Of a DNA stretch of 64,000 bases, positions 11,942 through 23,177 are shown piece by piece. Below the pieces are notes generated by a model that had not been told where the DNA came from, searched no databases, and saw only the letters and a list, made by a program, of their open reading frames with translations. Every line of letters begins with the position of its first letter. Position 1 is the stretch's first letter. Made by a program: the position numbers and the translations under genes. The DNA comes from Erythrobasidium yunnanense (Eukaryota; Basidiomycota; Cystobasidiomycetes; Erythrobasidiales; Erythrobasidiaceae), in the NCBI GenBank assembly GCA_001600175.1, contig BCJC01000009.1:806001-870000 (forward strand). The letters are read 5' to 3'.

Positions 11942-13898
11942 ATGGACGCCCACGCTACTGGATTGTCGGAATACGAAAAGTGAGCCAAAGTGCAATGAAC
12001 GTGGTACAGAAAATTGACCCAAGCAATCTTGGCAGAGAAGCAAAGTATGGAGGACAACGGATGTTCCCACGACTGCACGAAGCCAAGCTCCTGCTTATCT
12101 CATCCACTGGCTTCTTCATTGACGCTTATGATCTGTCAGTCGCGGTGCCTGACCCCTATCTGAGCCTTCACTGATGCCAGCTTCAACGCAGATTCGTGAT
12201 CAACTTGATTGTACCCATTCTTAACATCCTCCTCTTCAAACATCGATCCGGTACTGTTCCCCAAATTGCCCTTCAAGGAGGTGTCATAAAAGCCGCTGCC
12301 AACTTGGGATGCATCGTCGGGCAGGTGAGCGGGCGTACAATGGCGGTCGGCGTACATAGCTAACGTCTCCAAACAGATAGGTTTTGGAACGCTTGGGGAC
12401 ATCTACGGTAGACGTCGTGTCTGGCCAGCTGGCTTGGTCGTTACCATCATCGCGACCGTCCTTATGATTGCTCCTCCGCTCTCTTTGGGTGGAGTTGGAG
12501 TCTTCACTTACATCACTGTCTTCCGTGTCCTTATGGGTATCGGTGTTGGTGGAGACTACCCTATGTCTTCGGCTGCCATCTCCGACCGTTCCTCTACTGC
12601 TCGTCGTGGTATGCTCCTCGCATTCACCTTCTCAATGCAAGGATGGGGTACTCTAGCAGGAGGTACGTCACCATCCTATCACGCCTGAGCTTGACCTGAC
12701 GGAAGTTTTCTAGGTATCGTTACACTGGTCGTTCTTGCCGCCTACAAGAGCTCTATTCAAGCCAATGACATTGCAAAGCTCAACGGTGCCTGGAGAATCA
12801 TCGCTGGTGTCATTCTTATCCCATGTCTCGGAACGCTTTACCAGCGTATCACTCTTCCCGAGTCCACCAAGTACAAGAACGCTCGTGCTATCCAAGAAGA
12901 TCCCGATATCCTCAAGGAGAAGGCACTGCTTGCCGAATCACCTTCTGGTAGTCAGCATGGAGATATTGTCGATGGCAAGAAGGGCGAGAACGGAGGAGCC
13001 GCTGCTCCCGCTCACACCGCTGATACAACTGAGGAAGGCCTCGGTGTAAGCGGAGTCAAGGCCGCAAAGAGAGCCGCTCTCAGCGAGTTCGTCGAATACT
13101 TCAGCGAATGGAGACATGCCAAGCTCCTCTTCGGTACCGCCTCCACTTGGTTCCTCCTCGATATTGCTTTCTACGGCATCAACCTGAATCAGTCTATCGT
13201 ACTTACCTCTGTCGGCTACAACTCTACTCGTAACAACTGGGAATACCTTTGGGACAACGTCCGAGGAAACTTGATCATTACTGCTGCCGGATACCTGCCA
13301 GGATACTTTGTCTCGATCGCTACTATCGAGTACATCGGACGCAAGCCAATCCAGTTGATCGGATTCTTCATGACCTCCCTCTTCCTCTGGGTCGTCGCTG
13401 GTACTTTTGACACCCTCAGACACAAGCCTGGCGCGTTCATCGCCTGCTTCGCCCTCCTCCAATTCTTCATGAACTTCGGTGCCAACACAAGTACCTTCAT
13501 CATTCCTAGTGAGGTCTTCCCAACCAGAGTCCGTGGTTTCGCACACGGATTCTCGGCTGCCTCTGGAAAAGTTGGAGCTGTACTCGCTTCCCTTGTGTTC
13601 GCCATTGCAAATACACATATTGGAACAGCCAAGGTTCTATGGATCTTTGGAGGTAAGTTATGACATACTGAAGCCATATACATCGAGTTGAGGCTGATGA
13701 CTCCCTCTGACAAGGCATAAACATTTTGGGCGGAATTATCACCATCTTCTTCACGAAAGAGACCCGTGGTTATGATGCTGATGAGGTACATAGAGGGTTT
13801 TCTATAGCTGGTGGGCTTTGCTGACATGCCTCTCTTCTCTACTGTAGGTCGATAGACAGGAATTGCTCGAAAAGCGAATGGGTAGAGGCCAGAACTAG
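11942..13898 (+). CDS. PHO84: High-affinity inorganic phosphate/H+ symporter, Pho84 type
   Basis: This MFS transporter imports phosphate at the plasma membrane. Introns at 11980-12035, 12135-12191, 12325-12376, 12663-12713, 13653-13714 and 13786-13847 give 538 residues. Signatures of the phosphate:H+ symporter family are clear: GFFIDAYDLFVINLIVPIL in the first segment, GIGVGGDYPMSSAAISD with GWGTLAGG, a long hydrophilic central loop (about residues 255-325), and FFTKETRGYDADEVDRQELL near the C-terminus. The first coding exon is only 38 nt and the last is 51 nt. The promoter is shared with the divergent Jen gene and holds one CACGTT, so Pho4-like control is possible but unproven. Confidence 0.94.
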
Positions 13899-14313
13899 GT
13901 GCGGTGTAGGAGAACGCCATAGATATTTATAGTAGATGCAGCTTTGTGTGTGTGCAGACCGTAATTCATGATTGTCGTCAAGCTTTTATTGAAGAGGCAC
14001 CGTGCCTGGGGATTGTAGATCGCGATGCCGGAAAGTCCTTTCTCTGCCTAATCTATGCTTGCAATGATGCACGTCCAGGCTGGACCACTCATGTGTATAT
14101 TCAAATTCGCAGATTCTGCCAAGCGGCATCTTCTCACTTTGCTGCCTTCAATCGCCTGTTGCTCGCATCCTTACCCTACAAGCAGCCTTCAAGCAGGCGG
14201 TCAGACGGCGTGCTTTCTGTCGCTCTTACTTTGAGCCCTTGCCTAAAAGCTGTTGTCTCGGCAAGAGAGTAAGGCGGCCACGTCCGAAGCTCGCTTTGTT
14301 TAGCTAGCAAGAC
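13899..14313. other. Intergenic between PHO84 and SEC24
   Basis: This 415-bp region holds the PHO84 3' end and the SEC24 promoter/leader. I see no supported gene or repeat in it. Confidence 0.5.
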
Positions 14314-17300
14314 ATGCAACAACAGGGCGGCGCACCAGGCGGGCATCCTGGTCAGCGTAAGTGTGCAGATCACGACATGTTCATCACGCTGTTTGCTGAA
14401 ACGTTACCGCTTCATCGACGCGTTGTTTCAGCTGGACCTGGGCAGCCTTTCCAACAGCAACCTCCACGTAGCCCGATGCCTGGCTATGGTCAGAATTCAA
14501 TGCAACACCCACAACAGCAGCAGTATTATCAACAACCTGGGCAGCCGGGTCAGCCTGGGCAGCAGGCTCAGTTCGGAGGGCAGCGACCGCCAATGTCGCC
14601 AGCGCAAGTGGGACCACCGCAAGGCCAGCCTATGTTTCCTCAGCAGCATCCAGCACAGTTTCAGCAAAGGCATCCATCGCATGGCCCGTCAATGAGGCCA
14701 ATGGACAGCCCAAACGGTGTAGCTGGCCAGCTCGCGCAAATGAGTATTGGAGTCGCACCTACGCCGCCTATCGATGGAAGAATGGGATATGTAAGAGTTA
14801 GTATCTCTGCGCCCGGAAGGCGTCTAATCGCGACTCCACGCAGGCATCACCTCCAGCCAACTTTCAGCAACCGCAAGACCTGGCGCCAGCCAAAGGGAAG
14901 CGTGCAGCACGCGCATATCATCAAGAAGATAGTAGTAATGCTCCTGGACCAAGTCCAATGGCGTATCAGCAACAGCAAGGCGATTACATGTCAGGGCAGC
15001 AACAGCAATACCAGCACCAACAACCTCAGCAGCACCCTTACGCAAATGCCCCGCCTGCAAGCGGACCTCAATCCCAGTATCAACAGCAGCAGCAACAAAG
15101 ACCGGACTACTTGCAAGCCAATCAGCCGCAAGGTCCGCCAGCGTTCCAGCAACCGGTATATGAACAGCAGCAACAGCAGCCTGGCATTCCGCAACCCCCT
15201 CATAATCCTGGCACAAAGCTTCCTGGCATGCGCAATCGTATCGATCCGGAACAGATCCCTTCAGTGGTCGCCGTACAAGACCAAGACCAAGATATATACG
15301 ACAACGAGCCTTACCTGACTTGCGGCAGAGGAACAGTGCCTCTATCCACAACGCAATTCACCTCAATAGATCAGGGTTCATCAATTCCTCGCTTCATGCG
15401 CTTTACCACCTACAACCTACCTGCTACAAGCGATCTGGCGGATATGTCGCACGTTCCGCTAGGAGCGGTCATTCAACCTTTCGCGACTCCACAGACAGAC
15501 AAAGGCGAAGAGCCGGTGTATACCGTCGACTTTTCGCAGACAGCGCCGCCTCGCTGTAAAAGATGCAGAGGCTATATCAACCCGTGGTGTATGTTCATCG
15601 AAGCTGGACAGAAGTTTGTGTGCAATTTGTGCGGTCAAGCAACAGAAGGTAATCGATTCTTCTGTGCCGCAGTGAGCTTCGCTAATCCACGATGATCAGT
15701 GCCTCCCGAATACTTTTCGCATTTAGACATGAACGGAAGGAGACTAGACCTGGAACAACGGCCGGAGCTTCTGAAAGGAAGCATAGACATGATAGTTCCG
15801 AAAGACTACTGGGTACAGGACGCTCCGCCGGCTGGCTCCTCTTCGACTCTCACCCATCCTCGAGAGCCTCTACCTCTGCATTATGTCTTTGCAATCGATG
15901 TCTCTGCCGACACGTCTCGCATGCGAGGCGCACAGCCTGGGCAAGCGCCAGATCTGCATCCTCATCCTATGCTAAGGGAGGTCTGCCAGAGTTTGAAGCA
16001 GATAATATACGGCGATGAGGATGAGTCAAGTCAAGAGCCAGCAGCAGACGAAGGCGCTGAGCAGCAAAGTAGAAGAGGAGGACTACCGCCTGGCGCGAAG
16101 GTTGCCCTCATGACTTTCGATAAGGTCGTCCAGTTCTACAATCTCAAAGTAAGCTCTTCAATTGTGTCTGACCTCAGCGCGAGCTGATTGGGCTTCTACA
16201 GCCGGAACTTGACAAGGCTCAAATGCTCGTTGTCGGAGATATCGACGACATGTTCGTTCCGCTCAGCGAAGGCTTCCTTGTTGATGCATGGCAGTCAAAG
16301 TAAGTGATAACATGCCGTACTTTCGTACCACTTTACTGATAAATTCCCCGCAGAAATCTCATCGTTTCCCTTCTCGACTCCCTACCCGATCTTTTCGCGC
16401 ACAATACCATCGTAGAGGCAGCAATTGGCGGTCCGCTGAAAGCTGGTCTACTTGCCTTGAAAGTCCTTGGCGGTCAGCTCAACATCTTCCAGACACGCTT
16501 ACCTACGGTCGGGCCAGGCCTGCTGAAACATCGGGACGAGACCAAGCTGCAAGGAACAGACAAGGAGCGTACTCTTTTCGTGCCTCAAGATCCATTCTAC
16601 CGGCAGATGGCAGAGGAAGCAGTCGAAGCCGGTGTCGGCATCAATTTGTTCTTGTTCCCCAGCCAGTTCATCGATGTTGCAAGCTTGGGCGTCTTGGCCG
16701 GTCTGAGCGGAGGAGACGTCTACTTCCACCCGCGCTTCGACCCGGTCCGCGATGGATCGAAGCTGCACAGTCAGCTCAGCCGAGTCTTGACGAGAGAGAC
16801 AGCTTACTGCGTGACGATGCGCATCCGATGCTCAGAAGGTACGTTCCATTCTACCAGGTCCGCTTCAGACATAGCAGCTGATAAGAATGCTAGGCCTGCG
16901 GATAGCGGACCATTACGGCAACTTCCATCAACGCAATGTTACCGACCTCGAAATCGGTACCATGGATGCCGATAAAGCTGTCGCTGCACTCATCAAGCAT
17001 GAGAGCAAGCTCGATGATAAGCGGGACGCCTACCTGCAATGTGCTGTCCTGTACACCAGTGCACTGGGCGAGAGGCGTGTCAGATTGCATAACATCGCTA
17101 TTCCCGTCACTCAGGTCATAGCGAATGTCTTCCGCTTCGCGGACATGGATGCAACAATGACCTACTGCGCCAAAGAAGGTGAGCAAGCTCGTCTAATGCC
17201 CCAAGATACCTCGGCTGACTCTCCTATTCAGCGATTGCGAAAACAATAAGCAAGCCTCTACGTGAAGTCAGGGATAACCTTACCGATCTCTGTACCAAGG

Positions 17301-18188
17301 TTCTGCTTGCTTACCGCAAACATTGCGCATCGACCACTTCTCCTGGCCAATTGATTCTTCCCGAGTCTTTCAAGCTCTTTCCAATCTATGCTCTGGGCTT
17401 CATGAAGACCAAAGCTCTCAAAGGCGGTCCAGTTGTGTCCGATGTTCGAACGCATTACATGCGGTTCATCAAGAGCATGGGAGTTCAAGACACGATGGAA
17501 CTGCTTTATCCTAAGATGCTGCCAGTGCACACGCTTTCGCCGGAAGCCGCTCAGCCAGACGAACACGGTAGAATACGCCTGCCCAGAATGATGCGCGTCA
17601 GCTACGCGAGGATGGAACCCCATGGCTCCTACTTAGTCTGTAAGTACCTGCCAATTGCTAATGTGTGCAAAGCTAAGTAACTCTTTCTCAGACAACGGTG
17701 ATATCGCTATACTGTGGTTTGGCAGCGCAGTATCGCCTCAGATCCTTCGAGATCTGTACGATGTCGATAGCCTGGAGGAACTGAATCCACGAATGGTAAA
17801 TCGTTTCTTTGCGTATCTTAAGTCTTACTTACCATCTCGGTGTCATAGACTCGCCTGCCGGCTTTATCTACGCGACTTTCCGAACAAATACGTCAAGTAC
17901 TGGCCATCTACGAGGAGCGACGGCAAGGCCGCAACTTGCCTCTCTACATAGCAAGGCAAAATATCGATGGCATCGAGATCGAGTTCTCCAATATGCTGAT
18001 AGAAGACGCCAATAACGACAACCTTTCCTACGTGGACTACCTCTGCTTGTGAGCCGGCTGACCCGCATATGAAGGCAAATGTCTAATGTGAATCTGTCAA
18101 CAGTGTACATAAAAACATACAGCAAGCCCTCAGCGGCGAGAAGCAGAGCAGTGAGGTGGATGCGCAGTCTATGTGGCGCACATGGTAG
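14314..18188 (+). CDS. SEC24: COPII coat cargo-binding subunit Sec24
   Basis: Sec24 pairs with Sec23 and selects cargo for ER-to-Golgi vesicles. Ten introns (14357-14431, 14791-14843, 15649-15699, 16149-16201, 16300-16353, 16839-16893, 17179-17231, 17640-17691, 17796-17848, 18049-18103) give 1106 residues. Order: Gln/Pro-rich N-terminus with CAG/CAA runs (residues 1-~300), zinc finger CKRC...CNLC (from about residue 410), trunk beginning YVFAIDVSADTSRMRG, beta-sandwich with LRIADHYGNF, helical part, and gelsolin-like end with DIAILWFGSAVSPQ. Length and order fit yeast Sec24, with a longer Q-rich N-terminus. The short first exon (43 nt) splices into the Q-rich part; other starts are not favoured. 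Confidence 0.95.
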
Positions 18189-18381
18189 CAAGACGAGCTT
18201 ATAACTACACGATGTTCACCATGTATATTGAGTAGCTTAGATAACGCAAATTGAGAAGATACCTTGTGCTAGATTGCCGGACGCTGTGCATGAACATGAA
18301 TTGGGGCAACAACGACTACCTATAATAGCTTTACAGCATGAATTGAAGACAACAAGCCCTAAGATAGAACCTGGAGTTCAT

Positions 18382-19596
18382 CTACGTCAGCCTTGACCGA
18401 GGAATATATTGGCTAGTAGCACTTACAGCAAGCAGCACAATCGTGATAACGACGATAAAGATCAACAACAGGTAGAGCATTCGCCGACCGGCTTTCTTTT
18501 GGTAGTTGTGAGCAGATATCAACTCCTCTGAAGCGCCTTGAGTGTCATTCGCTACCGAAATGACGTTGGACTCGATATTGTCTGTACTCAAACGGATCAG
18601 ACATAGTACTTCTACTGGCAAGAGCTACTTACCTAGCATGCTCTGCTGTTCAGTAACTATTGTGCCAAGATCCCTGAAGATCTCATTGAGTTCCAGTACT
18701 CCGCGCTCGATATCTTCGATCTCGCCTTCGCGCTCCTGGATGAGCTGTTCCTGATATTCCAGCTCACTGTCTGGCACCAACTCCGTCTGTACTGATTGTA
18801 ATTGCTGTTGCTGCTGTGACCGCGAGTCTGAACCGGGCGACAGTGCTTCTCGTGCTTCGTAGTCATCGCCCTGATCCAGGGCCGCCTTTGCTCTATCCAC
18901 GTAGCGTCTCTGCTTCTCCGCAGATAGCTTCGCGGCATTCTGGTAGCTCAGAATGGCCGTCTGAAAGTCGCGCGATATCCTTGCTTGCCTGAACTTGCGT
19001 TGCTGTGTCTGGGCGTCCTGGATTGGGATGAACAGTCAGCCGAGACTTTATAGCTGTCTTGTCCTGCATAGCAGTACCTGTGCTGACAGGTCGTAGTTTG
19101 CCAAAGCCTTTACATCTTCCGTGCTGCTTTTGACCAGGTCCTTTGTCGCCTCGGTTAGATTGCTCCTAAAGTGCTACATCAGCTCGGGATCGTCTTGAAG
19201 AAGAGTACCAGCTACTGACAGCTTGCTTCTCAGTTCTGGATTGTTATTGCGACCGCCAAGCTGCTTAACAAGGCTCTCGATACCCTTCACGTTGCTGGTA
19301 ATCCGAAAGATCTGTAGCGCTATCCGGTCCGCAAGACTCGTAAAACGTTTGTCCTCTACGCAAGATATCAGTACTGCCCGTCGAATGGCCTTAGTCAATC
19401 TCACGTACCTCCCCCTTGGCTGCTGAGCGCAACCTGGTCAGGCTGGCCTCGACGTTGCTGTCCGCGCTCCAAGTCGCTGAAAGACCTGCAGAAGGAGTCA
19501 GCAAACAATCTATTGGGCGACTGGCTGAGGAACAGGCTTGCATTGCTTGAGCTGATGTTGGGAGGGCCGAGAGCCGTCAACAGACAATCACATCAT
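18382..19596 (-). CDS. PEP12: Qa-SNARE, Pep12/syntaxin-7 type
   Basis: This t-SNARE acts in Golgi-to-endosome/vacuole fusion. The model has introns 18582-18632, 19018-19077, 19166-19219, 19356-19408 and 19486-19591. The mature start reads SFSDLERG, as in Pep12-type syntaxins; the AG before it follows a GCTGAC branch, so the start codon is best placed in a 5-nt first coding exon (19592-19596, ATGAT). An Habc-like N-half is followed by a SNARE helix from about ELEYQEQLIQ, with zero-layer Gln in VTEQQSML, then a basic hinge and one C-terminal membrane span (MLYLLLIFIVVITIVLL). The last 45 nt (18382-18426) look like a perfect intron (GTAAGT, GCTGAC, TAG); if spliced, the end moves to 18331 with a different short tail. 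Confidence 0.85.
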
Positions 19597-19648
19597 GATG
19601 GCAGTACACAACGCTTATATACAAACGCAAAAGCATATCGAGTGTCTC

Positions 19649-20155
19649 CTACTGAGGGTCTCCTGCGTCCGCTCCCGTGCGGCTTCGAGCGCGATTTGCT
19701 GTCTCGTTTGCTGAGGGTGACGCTCGTTCATTTCCAGCCTGAGTACCCAAAACTAGCCACCCTTGACGGCGACGCAAGCTGTTGGCATCTCCGACAATCC
19801 TCTGTCTATCTCGCCTGTATCGCTGCCTGCCTCGTTCAAGCTCCTCCTGGTCCATCTCGATAAGACCTGGATTACGAATACGCTCGAATATTCTCTGCAA
19901 AATAGCATCTTCATACGGCTCCTCCTGCTCTCTTTCCCTCTCACGAGCTTCAGTCGCTGCCCTGGCTCGTCGACCTAGGCGTCGGCTGGTAATAGTGCCA
20001 ACCGTCGTGGACTGTCGTATATCGGCACGAATTCTTTGACCATCAGAAAATACGCGTAGGGATGCAGTTAATCGCCGAGCGGCGTGATGGCCAGGTCTGC
20101 CATTGCGGTTCGTGGACTGATAGTGGTCAGGTCTGGAAGCTGGCTGGGTTGGCAT
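19649..20155 (-). CDS. Small basic hypothetical protein
   Basis: A single uninterrupted frame encodes 168 residues from an ATG at 20155. The N-terminus is polar; the middle (residues ~60-130) is a highly charged Arg/Glu-rich helix-like stretch (EAREREREQEEPYEDAIL), and RRRQGWLVLGTQ follows. It ends 52 bp upstream of the Pep12 start on the same strand. I do not recognise a family. The charge pattern is not random, but the call rests on frame length and composition only. Confidence 0.55.
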   Translation of the reverse strand: MPTQPASRPDHYQSTNRNGRPGHHAARRLTASLRVFSDGQRIRADIRQSTTVGTITSRRLGRRARAATEAREREREQEEPYEDAILQRIFERIRNPGLIEMDQEELERGRQRYRRDRQRIVGDANSLRRRQGWLVLGTQAGNERASPSANETANRARSRTGADAGDPQ

Positions 20156-21010
20156 TGTCTTTTGCTTAACGTGCTGATGGACTTTGACGAGACGAGAAGA
20201 ATGTCACTTCAGATTCAAGCATAAGGAGGCCCATAACAACAAGCTTTCGGTGCGTTTTTGCGGCTGTGTAGTTTGTCGGACTCCTTGGCTGAGATTGAGT
20301 ACTTGGAACACATCAGAATTATCACGTACCTGGTCGCCTTCGTCTGTGACATCGTTCGTCGCTGATGAGCTCTTGCAATGCAATACCCAGAAGATGCATC
20401 AATCATTCGAGAACCTCCTATATTTCGGAAATAACAGATCCGTTCTTATCTATCCGATGCGGCTCTCCTGGTTGGTCTGCTGACAATGTTTACTGTTTCA
20501 TAAACTCTATCGTTAAGATAGATCCTCTGAGACCGGAAGATTCCTTGGTCTTCGGGTCTATCATCATTATTAGAAGTCAATGTCAATCCAAAGCGGACCG
20601 AGCTGGGGCTTCTGCAGGCTGTAGGCGTTCTCTACCCAGAGTGATTGAGTATTAGCGTGCTTCGACGGAAACCTGCTGTAGTCTGTTGCGGGAGAGCTGC
20701 CGGCCCCGGAAAGACAGAGGACCCTGTTCAAGTCTGTATGTAGTTGTTGGCGAAGAGAATCTGTCCATAACGAAGCTAGACAGCCACTGTCAGCACGGCA
20801 ATATCGCCAAGTCGTTGAGCTTTGAAGGGTAATGAAGGACAGTCTAGAGTACTTCCAATAGCATTGTATGTAAGTACTGGGTTAAGTACGGCTTCCACGT
20901 CGATGCCATCATCCGGAAAGTCTAAGCTTGCGGGTTGCCTCCCGTTCGATACGTACATTTTCGAATTTTCTACGTACATCAGTCTTGCAATCTCAAGTCT
21001 ACACAACACG
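20156..21010. other. Divergent intergenic, 0.85 kb
   Basis: This region lies between the minus-strand small basic protein and the plus-strand glycine-rich RRM gene. Frames up to ~96 codons occur but lack splice support or recognisable sequence. Two nearby TACGTACAT-like stretches occur at about 20949-20980, close to the RRM start. Confidence 0.5.
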
Positions 21011-22678
21011 ATGTCGTCCGCAAAGATCTACGTAAGCTAGCGCTGCCGCATCTACTTGGAGATACAGAACCCGTCAGCGTTTGCGGGCAGGCTCGCAGAT
21101 TCAGCAGGCGATGCAAGGAGAAGCGCGAAAGCCAGAGCGGATGTGGGCAGCATACGTAGCGATATGAAATGCATACAAGACATCGAGCTTATACCGCAAT
21201 GCGTTCGCTGCACCTGTCCGGATCGTCGCCCAGGCTGCGCTTTTCGGCCTGTTTCTCCCGGTACTGTCATTTCTTGTCTGTCAGCCTGACTGAGCGTCTC
21301 TGTTTTGTTCTCTCTCCCTCTTCTTTCTTATGTGATCTTTCTTTCGTCCCTTCTGCACTTTCGTCCTTTTCGCATATCTTTGGCTTGGCTTCGCTTGGAT
21401 CTGCATTTCGAACATGGATTGTGCTGTCTTGGATGCATTCATGCACGAATCGTATATGCACACCGTCTGGGTATCGTCTGGTCTCTTCCGTCCGCTAGGT
21501 TGGCAATCTGTCATGTGTGTTTGGCCTTTATCTGTTTAGGGCTTTCCGAGCCCGTGCGACATTTTCTGACGTTCTCTATTACATAAACGTTCGAATAAAC
21601 AGGGGGAAGCGATGAGGAGACCCTCAAGCGCGCTTTCGACCAGTTCGGTGTCATCCAAGATGTGTGTTCCAGCTATTCTTCAGGATAGTGCCGCACAATG
21701 CTGACCTTCCGCTAGGCTGTCGTCCTCCGTGACCGAGACACCGGTCGATCAAGAGTGGGTTCTTTCTGCCATCCCGTTCTATGGCGTCTAACCGTAACGA
21801 TTTTAGGGATTCGGCTTCGTCACCTTCACCAGCCCAGCTGAGGCCGATGCTGCTATTGCTGCTATGAACGAGCAAGATCTTGATGGTCGAAGAATCAAGG
21901 TCAAGTGAGTTGTATCGTCGAACTTTGCGCATCAGAATATCGGACTGATCATTTCTGTACATCAGCACATCTGAGAGCAGAGGTGGACCCCGAGGAGGCG
22001 GTGGTGGTGGCTACGGAGGTGAGCTGTTGGTTTTACATCCCCAATCCATTTAGCTAATAAGGATACGTTCTAGGTGGCCAAGGTGGTCAGGGAGGCTACG
22101 GAGGCTCGTACGGAGGCGGATCCTATGGCGGTGGATCTTATGGCGGTGGTGCCGGATCATACGGTGCCGGTGCTGGCGGATACGGCTCTGGAGGAGCTGG
22201 AGGTGCCTATGACCAGCAGGCTGGCGGTTACGGAGGTGCAGGCTACGGCGCTCAAGGTGGATATGGTGGTCAGGCTGCCCCTTCCGTCGAGTGAGTCGAC
22301 AGAGGCTGATATTGTGTCACTGCAGGTGTTGCTGGAGGCTATGGCGGCGGTAACTCGGGTGCTTACGGAGGTAAGGCGCTCTACAATTTATGTGTGTAGC
22401 AAAGCTGATGTGAGTACATAGGCTACGGCCAACAAGCTGGCGGCTACGGTCAGCAGGGTGCAGGTGGTTACGGCCAGCAAGCTGGAGGATACGGTGGCCA
22501 GGGTTACCCTGCTCAGTCCCCCACTGCCGGAGGTGCTCAAGGTGGCTACGGCGGTCAGCAATCCTACGGTCAGCAGCCTCAGGCTGGCTTCGGCGGCGCT
22601 GGAGCTGGTGCAGGCTCGTACGGTGCTCAGGGCGACAGCCAGAGCGGCGGCTACGGCGGACAATCCACTGGCTACTAA
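21011..22678 (+). CDS. Glycine-rich RNA-binding protein with one RRM
   Basis: A small GRP/CIRP-like RNA-binding protein. Eight introns: 21032-21498, 21515-21602, 21662-21715, 21755-21806, 21905-21965, 22019-22073, 22269-22325 and 22371-22421; about 260 residues. Residues 1-~80 are one RRM with RNP2 KIYVGNLS and RNP1 GFGFVTF; the rest is Gly/Tyr/Gln-rich (GGYG, GQQ repeats). RNP2 is assembled from exon 1 (7 codons) and a 16-nt microexon at 21499-21514, after a 467-nt first intron, far longer than other introns here. The boundary at 22269 uses GTCAG, a donor seen elsewhere in this window; GTGAGT 22 nt further fits the frame less well. Long first introns in such genes often serve self-regulation; that is inference. 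Confidence 0.9.
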
Positions 22679-23177
22679 ACGAGATGGCATGTTTGATTGG
22701 CGGAGACTCCTACAGGTTTTCTAGATAATACAGCTCGAGCGTCCGATACTCCGTACGAACAAAAGGTCTCATCAGTCTCCGTGCCCTGCCAATACAAAAG
22801 TGTAACAACTATCTCTTTCTAGTTCTGCTTACTCTTCCTCTCTCTCATATCACCACAACTGTACAAAGGTCTGGTTCTCAGCCTGTGCAAGTCAATTCTT
22901 CTCTCAATAGTCTGCCTGTATGGCATAACCGTTCGCGTAGAGCTGATGACTTGCTTCGACACCACTGACAGTAGGAAGGGTGCGCCCAGACCAACCAACA
23001 TTCCGACATGTCTACCATCGTGAGTACAGAGTCAATAGCAAATGCAAACACAGCACAACATATTAGACCCGAATAATGTATGAATGGAATGCGTGTGTAT
23101 GTGCGGGTATTCAGTAGGCGGCTAGTAGGTCTTGTCCAGCAAGACCTTTACCAGGCAAATTTGGTTGCATGGTGACT
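22679..23177. other. Convergent intergenic region
   Basis: This 499-bp stretch lies between the 3' ends of the RRM gene and the minus-strand Ser-rich gene. It should hold both 3' UTRs. No gene or repeat is supported. Confidence 0.5.

Noticed and set aside
12938-13618. 226-codon minus-strand frame
   Set aside because: It is antisense to the main exon of PHO84; composition (Ser/Glu/Val-rich) is what the reverse of coding sequence gives.
14357-15318. Unspliced 334-codon frame at the SEC24 start
   Set aside because: Two introns with good signals move the reading to the Gln-rich frame that continues into the Sec24 zinc finger.
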